A stretch of DNA of 24,792 bases from Spongospora subterranea (lineage: Eukaryota > Endomyxa > Phytomyxea > Plasmodiophorida > Plasmodiophoridae). This document shows, piece after piece, positions 18,003 to 24,792 of this stretch. Under the pieces are notes generated by a model. It searched no databases. It was not told the origin of the DNA and worked only from the letters and a program-made list of their open reading frames with translations. The translations under genes and the position numbers were made by a program. The DNA lies in assembly GCA_900404475.1 (NCBI GenBank), contig OUQQ01000505.1:1-24792 (forward strand), in the 5' to 3' direction. The stretch's first letter is position 1, and each line of letters begins with the position of its first letter.

Positions 18003-18999
18003 GACGCCTGTGCGCACTGATAATAATTAATCGTCGGACAACTCTCCTGAACTTGGGTTCTGCCGATACGACGTCCAATATGAATATGGTATGGCCGAAC
18101 GAACGGCCGTCGGGTTAATACAGTACGACTGGGTTTCCCCATGGCGCAACGGTAACTGCGCCGACTGTTGCGCAGATACTCGTGACTGATAGAACCTTGC
18201 CGTTGATTGACCTTTGGAAAGGTCACTGTAGCCTCGTGACTCTGCTACGTGTCCTGAAAGCCCTCCCGACGGGATCTCTCTGTCATGGACCAGTTTAAAA
18301 ATAATCCGTCGACTGAAGCCAGAGTCGGGAGTAACGCCACCGTGTCCGTGCAGAAAGCACGGCCACTTGGCATTCAGTGGACAGGGACCGGACTGATAAT
18401 GGGCCAGGATCGCCTGGGGAATCGATTGCCTCGACATGGTCCCGGTTTGCTGTGTAATATTAGCGCGTGATGGAGGCCGGTACATCCTTCTGCCGAGAGC
18501 GCGATTTCACACCGAAACAGACGGTAAAAAACCGCTACTAAGCCACTCCGATAACCTATTCGGCTTGGTTTAGACAAAATCATGTGCCCATATGCGTCCC
18601 CATTGGTCTTCAATGGTTTTGTGAGAACGAGAGCGAGCTGTGAATAAGTTCTGCGTCATCGCATTCCATGATTACAGTATTCGCAGGGTCATCAATGGGT
18701 TGACCTAGACACCTGCAACAGGCGATTGCGTCCGGGTTATAATCTTTGTTGCTTTTTCAAAACTGGTTATCATAGTTGTATTTGCGGTATGGCGCTTTAC
18801 AATTTTTGTTTAAACCAAGGTTTTCTTACAATAAATGTGATATAAAACACTGTATAAAAAAACTGAAATTGCTGTTCAAACGGAATCGTATTTTTTCAAC
18901 CCGTTTTGCCATTCCTTAGAACTGCTGGTAAACAACAACTTGCAGCTTAAGGAATAAATAGATTTAATAAAACCGTTGGTGTACAAATGAGCTAATACC
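18003..18999. other. Intergenic region between the permease and PAN2
   Basis: It should contain the permease promoter and leader and the PAN2 3' untranslated region; both genes are on the minus strand. A 152-codon frame from ATG 18485 to 18027 (minus) is open but has no recognised domain. The part at 18720-18990 is AT-rich. Confidence 0.45.
18027..18485 (-). CDS. Unassigned 152-codon open frame
   Basis: The frame starts with ATG and reads MYRPPSRANITQQTGTMSRQ. It lacks signal peptide, membrane segment or known motif and ends 25 nt before the permease start. The composition is rich in S, R, G, Q and P. It may be chance in a leader region, or a small orphan gene. Confidence 0.2.
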   Translation of the reverse strand: MYRPPSRANITQQTGTMSRQSIPQAILAHYQSGPCPLNAKWPCFLHGHGGVTPDSGFSRRIIFKLVHDREIPSGGLSGHVAESRGYSDLSKGQSTARFYQSRVSAQQSAQLPLRHGETQSYCINPTAVRSAIPYSYWTSYRQNPSSGELSDD

Positions 19000-21900
19000 C
19001 TATTTGAATCCCATTCGCTGGCCGATTTCATATAATTGATGCAGAGTCTCGTCAATTTTACACCCTTCCTGTAGTTGCACAAAACGGCGGTACAAGAGTA
19101 GGGCTGTTCTGGCGTCTTCAATTGAATCATGATGACCTTTTTGAATCTCCACCCCTAACACATGTTGGGCCAGGAACCGAAGAGATAGTAGCCGCTTTCC
19201 ATTGATCCAGAACAGCTCCACCGTATCCTAAAAGCAAACATATACATCAAAGAAAATGGAAAGGGAGCAAAAAAACATCGCTTATGAAAGAAAATTACGA
19301 AGTTGAGATAACAGATGAAATAAGAGGATTAAAACGAGAGCAGCGCTGCGGAATAAAAAAGACACAAGACTAACACGAATCTGGTCTGGAGGGACGTATA
19401 AATTGATTATCTGAAAGTCTTTTTTTAACCCGTGCCCAACAAAAACAACGCCACGATCGACCATTGACCGTAAGCACATATACGATGCTTTTAACGTTGT
19501 CAAGTGTTTGTCCGACACACTGTACAATCTTTGTCACCGAGTGGATGATATATATGACGGAAAAATGACCTTGGATCCAAATCTCCAGGATGAACGCCAC
19601 TGAACTCTGTTAAATAGTCAACAATAGTTTCGACAGCAGTTATGTAGTTATCAATAAAGGCGATACCTAAACACAGTTGCAGAGATCACATCAACATTAA
19701 GCCATATTAACGAAAACCTGAATACCCATGTTATCCCCTTCCCCACGAAGAACGGATACCCTTGCTAAGGATAACCTTTTCGGTTTGGTTACAAACTTAA
19801 GCCCGTCCTCATGAATTTCAATCTCTTCTCTTTCGACACAGACAAACTCGGAATCAATTGCCACCAATGACGACTGACAGCAAGGAATGAATCTCAAAAC
19901 AATACAATTTGTGAATGGGATTGGAACCCAGATAACGACAATGTGAAAAGTCTGTGGATTTTTCAGCATACCTGTCCCAAATGTTCATCGGATTGCAAAG
20001 GTAAGACGCCAGGCTGAACGAACGAGCCATTGGCAAATCGGTGGAGAGGGCTAAATACTGTTCCGATCGTCGGATCTACAGAAGCAGAGCCCTCAGATGG
20101 AAACAAGTCTTGAAATCCTCGGCGACAGTATATTAGCGAGCACGGCTGTAATTATGAAAATCACGATAGTTAGCAAGGAAGAATTTATCGTTGCTGCAAC
20201 CTCGCGAAAAACTTAATTTTTGACAAGTGAGACAAATTGAAAAATTAAGGTCATTTGGGAAGTGATGAAACAAATAATCAAATAGAATGGATGCGATTCT
20301 TGTGGCTACGACTCATTCTTCACACTCCAAAACATACCTGTTTCCATATATATCTAAATTCAAGAGCGTCTTCTATTGATGACGGAGTGACCACAAAATC
20401 GTTGAAACAGAAGAACCTTGGTACATTTTCTTCCATTATACGGATATGCGCTACCAGATGTTCATCGTTATGAGCGTTCATCACAGAGTCCTTATCGGGG
20501 GTGTTGGAAATGCTGTTGATTTGGGATATCACCGTGACCAAGTCGTAAATAGCAATTTTATCTGATGAAAACTCTACAGATCCAACAGGCGAGACTGTGG
20601 ATACATCAGAATACATGAGATGGATGCTAGGATAATATCCATTATTGTTACGAAAAACATGAAATAGAACGGTAAACAAACAATTATGAGCAACGTTGGA
20701 TTTGTGACAACAAACGTTGATACCATTTCACCACAAACGCAAGCATGGCATTCAGTTTTGAAAATTCGAATACTCATCAAGAGCGTACCTGCTGTTACAA
20801 CTGGAGTGAATCCATCACTGATATTGATTTCAATAGATGGTGATACCCAGGACGAGACCCATGGCTTTCCATCGACATTGTTGTCGTTTAGCGAAAAATC
20901 TGTGGGTCGCCAAACATCCAGATCCTTTTTTTGCCTGACAAAATAGTGGGTAACCCTTGCAATAAATGACATAACAATCAATGAATACTTGATATTTGCA
21001 GCGAAAATCATTACACCAGGTAGTCCAACAAGTTGTTTGGATAACTTTGTTGGGCAGTACATATTGCATATAGTACACCAAACGCGCATGTTGGTGTAAG
21101 ATGCAAGCGTATTGCCAATCAATTTCTCAAATGATGCTGGGTACCCCTCATCAGGATATTGCATTTTTAACTATTTTCAAAACAGAATGAGTTGGGCAAG
21201 ATTTTCATAGATGTAATTAGCCTATTCTGAAATTTAATTGGAATCTGGTGTTCAGTAAATGTGCAACTTAACAGGTGAACATTAATCGGCTAAGCAGACC
21301 TGGTAGACATTTGAAATTCTACAATTAGAATGCGATCGGAGTCCAAGACATTCAGCAGTATGAGCTATCTGACCAGAGAACATGCCAGAAAAGATAGAAC
21401 TTGAGGTTTTAGCCTAAAAACGCACGAATTCTTTCCGTAGGCATTCTTGAAAGCAACTTTTGGACGACTTACATCTTGTTCTATTTCTTTACTCAAATAC
21501 TCAAGTAAAAAGGAGATGAACAATTGAATACGAACACTGAGAGACGCTTCCGTCGATGGATCGGCCGTATCTAATAGACGTAATGCATCGGCTTCTGGAA
21601 CCTGTGGTACGACGGTATTTTGAAAAAAATCATCGACATTAGACAAAACTGACGAGCTGCAGAGCTCGCAGAAAGTTGCGTGGTTCAACAGGACGCGCCA
21701 ACTTGTTTTCCATCATGAAAAATAAAAATCCCAATTCGCACATCAAGCAAATTTCCCTTTGACAGGAATGCTGCATCATCAGAATGCGAAATGGAACAAT
21801 GAAAAACAGCGCCTGTGAAATTTATTAGAACTTTATGACGTGTATTATGATCCTCGTGAACAACGATATATCCAAACAGAACGAAAAAACACTCCGATGA

Positions 21901-24539
21901 TTTTAACGACAAACTTATGCATTATGCACAAAACATGAAAAATGTAGTTGAAAGATGCCAAGTAAATGGTAAAAATTATGCAGTGTACTTGCATAAGTCC
22001 AAGAAATACTTAAGCTTAAAAAAGCAACTTTAAAAAACTTAAGGACTTGAAGCTTTGAAAAAGACTCTAAAAGCTTTTTTTGATATATTGTTATATGTCA
22101 GGAAAAAACAAAGTAATTCGTACATTCAAAAACAAATGAAGAATATTTTGGCGTCGTTGAATGAAACTCACCTGAAGAGCGGCATTACAGAAAGAGTTGG
22201 GATATAGGTTGTCCAGCCCGCAAAACATTGTGCCGTTACCAGCAGAATAGTCGAATTCGTCAGTGCCAAACCGGCCGCTCTTCAGAACAGCCCTGGCGTA
22301 CCCCTCATAACAACTTTAACGATGGGGTTTTAACAAAAGGGAAGTAAATACTTTGTCTATCAATGATGTTTTATCGGGCAATTCGGCACCAAAAACAGGT
22401 GATAAAGACAGTGCTAAGGTAAACAGAATGCATTTCAGTCATGGACCAACTTTTTTCGAAAATGAAGAAAATTTTCATACAAGTCGTTGAGTTTTTCCGG
22501 GTTGCTTTCTGGGCGGTGCTAAACTGTCGAAGAGAGCCCACATGGTTTCGCTTAAAATTGGGTGGGAAGGGTGCCACGATCAAACCGTCATCCACCACAG
22601 TAATACCAGGGATTTCGTCAATATCGATAGGAAACACATCAAACATTAGGATTGATGGAAAAAGCATAGTTGGACATATAGATAACAGCGCATCATCACA
22701 ATCAGGGGGAAATCCTAATGCTGAAAGTGGGCCATTCTCAAAATCAATACTAACATCAAGATCGTATCCAGGACATGGCTCCAACTCCACGAATTCGCCA
22801 AACGCCGATGTCTGAAAGGAATCTCTGTCGCTCAGACAGGTCAACGACCTGATCACCAGAAAGTCTGTGTGAATATGCAACAATGAAACCAAACAAACAT
22901 AAAAGAACGAAAGACGATGCTGGCCAGTCAAACAGATCACGACAATGATACTACAACCAACCATATTGACCCAGTTCCATCAGCATTACCAAGCGCAATA
23001 CCATTGGCAATTCCACAAGAAAGTGTAACCGCGCTTGTACTAGAATCAGTCTGTAGCACCACGATTTGGACACAGCATTGGAAGATGGAATGCAAACCCT
23101 TACCTGAGTGGCAGTTCCGTAATCATTATCAAGTGATTCAAAACTGAATGTGATGAATTCACCATAATGTCCGGAAAGAGCAATGAGTAGGTCCCCAATA
23201 GGAGACCGTAGTAATGATAGATTCATTACCCCCTGAATGACTATATCAACAGAAAATAGACTTATGCAACAGAAACCGTTGAACGCTCTGTGAGCGACAA
23301 AAGCATAATCTGAGGATTATAAATGTGAATTACCGGTGGTACGATAAGAGGGGGCAATTCACGATACGTTCTCAAATCGAACACTTTAACTAATGGGTCC
23401 GGGACGTGGTTGAAGAACCCCCTAATAAAAGAAGTAAATGTACTGCAAACAACCGATTGTACATGAACCGTCAGTCAGAACACCAAGGAAAGAAGATGTC
23501 AATACAAATCCGAGCAATCAGAAAGTGATTTTCAAGGAATTATCGAGAATTGCTTACTTGCGTGTATATCCAGAAGCAACCAACACATCACCGTGAGATA
23601 CCAAACTGGTGACGGAGCTGGAAAAACCCAAAATGGAGTGCTGCCGCCCGATGGTGCGAAGGTCCCTGAACTCGATCACCCCACTTGATAACCCCAAGCA
23701 TATCTGGCCCGATTCTGCTCGATTCATACAGTTGATTCCCGCCGATAAGTTTTCTCCCTATAGTTGTAACCATATCCGTTAGAATGTGTTTTAACTATAC
23801 TTCTATAAAAAATTCAACTGGCCAGTTTAAACTGACCAAAGGTAGCACAGTATCAGATTGAAACCTATACGTGAGAAGCCTTCCAGCATCAGTGCCAATC
23901 ATTAACTCTGGCAGGCCGCTAAGAGAATGATCTAACAGGCAGGTCGGAATCCCAGTCCCTTCAGGTATCAGTGCAGTCTGCTTCCGTAAACATCCAGTCG
24001 TATGATAATTAACGGACGATCCACTCAGCGTCGTCACTCCACCGATATTATCACAGATCATACTAGAAATTGAATCTGATAAACAAAACAAACATCTCAA
24101 AAACTCGATTTGACATAAACACAACGGAAAATTAAACCGTACTGAACAAACAGCAAACGTAGTGAAATTTACATTGTAGTTCCACAAAAACTTTGTTCCA
24201 AGGCGAAGAGTCGATTTGTAAAGCTAGAATAGCAACAGTAATCAACGACAAAAACAATATTATCGAATTAGAGGCCACAAAATAATAGTTATAAGATCTG
24301 TGGCAATATATACTTGACAGAGAATCATCAATATATGTTGCAGAATTGAGAGTAAGCTCAGGGACCCGATGTGAAGTAAGGCGGCCGGAGCTGTCTCCGA
24401 ACCAAAGCAGCTCATGAGTAACGCTGAACGCTGTTGCAGTTAGTTGAACTCGTGGATCCGCAGTGATGGGCCACATGGAGAGCATCGTCCATAGCGGTTG
24501 GCCATCATCTTCGTCATGATCCCCGCCCGCTGCGCTCAT
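19000..24539 (-). CDS. PAN2: PAN2, catalytic subunit of the PAN2-PAN3 poly(A) deadenylase, about 19-20 exons
   Basis: Exons (minus): 24539-24314, 24075-23801, 23757-23558, 23421-23334, 23309-23104, 23050-22958, 22811-22542 (end tentative), 22303-22172, 21812-21654, 21601-21473, 21413-21300, 21170-20989, 20934-20789, 20594-20338, 20145-19972, 19873-19726, 19666-19570, 19519-19375, 19227-19000; about 1089 residues. PAN2 trims poly(A) tails in the cytoplasm together with PAN3. Exons 1-6 are the WD40 region ([35 protein letters not shown]). Exon 7 is the PAN3-binding linker. Exons 8-15 are the inactive ubiquitin-hydrolase-like domain (LCELGFLF-type block, [36 protein letters not shown]). Exons 16-19 are the DEDDh exonuclease: D and E in VAIDSEFV (about 891 and 893), D in GHGLKKDF (about 1000), H and D in [11 protein letters not shown] (about 1047 and 1052). 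All catalytic residues are present. Phases agree except at exon 4/5, where one base is missing. Confidence 0.93.
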
Positions 24540-24792
24540 CCCAACCGACAATCAAAATAATGAGAGAGGAGGTTGGATGATTGTTGGGGGGTTGAGACGT
24601 TAGATGTAACAGGACCCGGTGAGCAGGGACTGGGGTACAGGGTTGCAACATTTATCAAATAACGGACAAAGATAGCGGAAGCGATTGGAGGGACTGTTGG
24701 AGTGATAAACAGGAAACATGACCAGTTGTGGAGACTGGGGTGAACAGGGCAGTACAGGACTGTGGGTGATTGCAACATCTATTGCGGTAGAG
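24540..24792. other. Region upstream of PAN2
   Basis: It should hold the PAN2 promoter and 5' leader. An 80-codon minus-strand frame without a known domain crosses it and is probably chance. No further gene is seen before the window ends. Confidence 0.4.

Noticed and set aside
18137..18200. tRNA-like A box (TGGCGCAACGGTAA), as in animal tRNA-Trp genes
   Set aside because: No anticodon arm, B box or acceptor stem follows at the right distance.
24536..24778. 80-codon minus frame upstream of PAN2
   Set aside because: No domain, no PAN2-like sequence, and it lies where a promoter or leader is expected.

Overview
The window is nuclear DNA of a compact eukaryotic genome, most likely an opisthokont. 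I cannot tell a small invertebrate from an early-diverging fungus or a unicellular relative. Evidence: genes are split by short GT-AG introns (mostly 48-77 nt), there are no bacterial-type operons, and the gene set includes a PABPN1-type poly(A)-binding protein, the phosphatase-4 regulator PPP4R1, the deadenylase PAN2, an RBR ubiquitin ligase and an SLC7-type permease. All exon models below were made by hand from open frames and splice motifs, without transcripts.

Layout. 229-1707 (+): single-exon MFS transporter, SLC18-like. 1708-4558: gene-poor and full of decayed sequence: a diverged inverted duplication (2139-2657) and a Ty1/copia RNase H relic (3420-3770, minus strand). 4559-5952 (-): a short three-exon RBR E3 ligase. 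7315-about 7970 (+): a small TPR protein. 8949-9818: ten almost identical 87-bp tandem units. 9819-11330: three decayed copies of one element, the middle one inverted; the 87-bp unit appears to be the amplified left edge of that element. 11330-12795: no clear gene. 12796-13544 (+): PABPN1-like, 3 exons. 14114-16343 (+): PPP4R1-like, 5 exons. 16458-18002 (-): amino-acid permease, 2 exons, convergent with PPP4R1. 19000-24539 (-): PAN2, about 19-20 exons, nearly complete.

The right half (12.8-24.5 kb) is dense in housekeeping genes; the left half is mostly repeat relics with three genes among them. PABPN1 (nuclear poly(A) tail synthesis) and PAN2 (cytoplasmic poly(A) shortening) act at opposite ends of poly(A)-tail life, but they are about 5.5 kb apart with unrelated genes between, so I treat this as coincidence. 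I found no convincing new multi-gene system. The most unusual items are the 87-bp array and its origin from a dispersed element, the inverted duplication at 2.1-2.7 kb, a reading-frame break in PAN2, and a recurrent GTTG 5' splice-site class.
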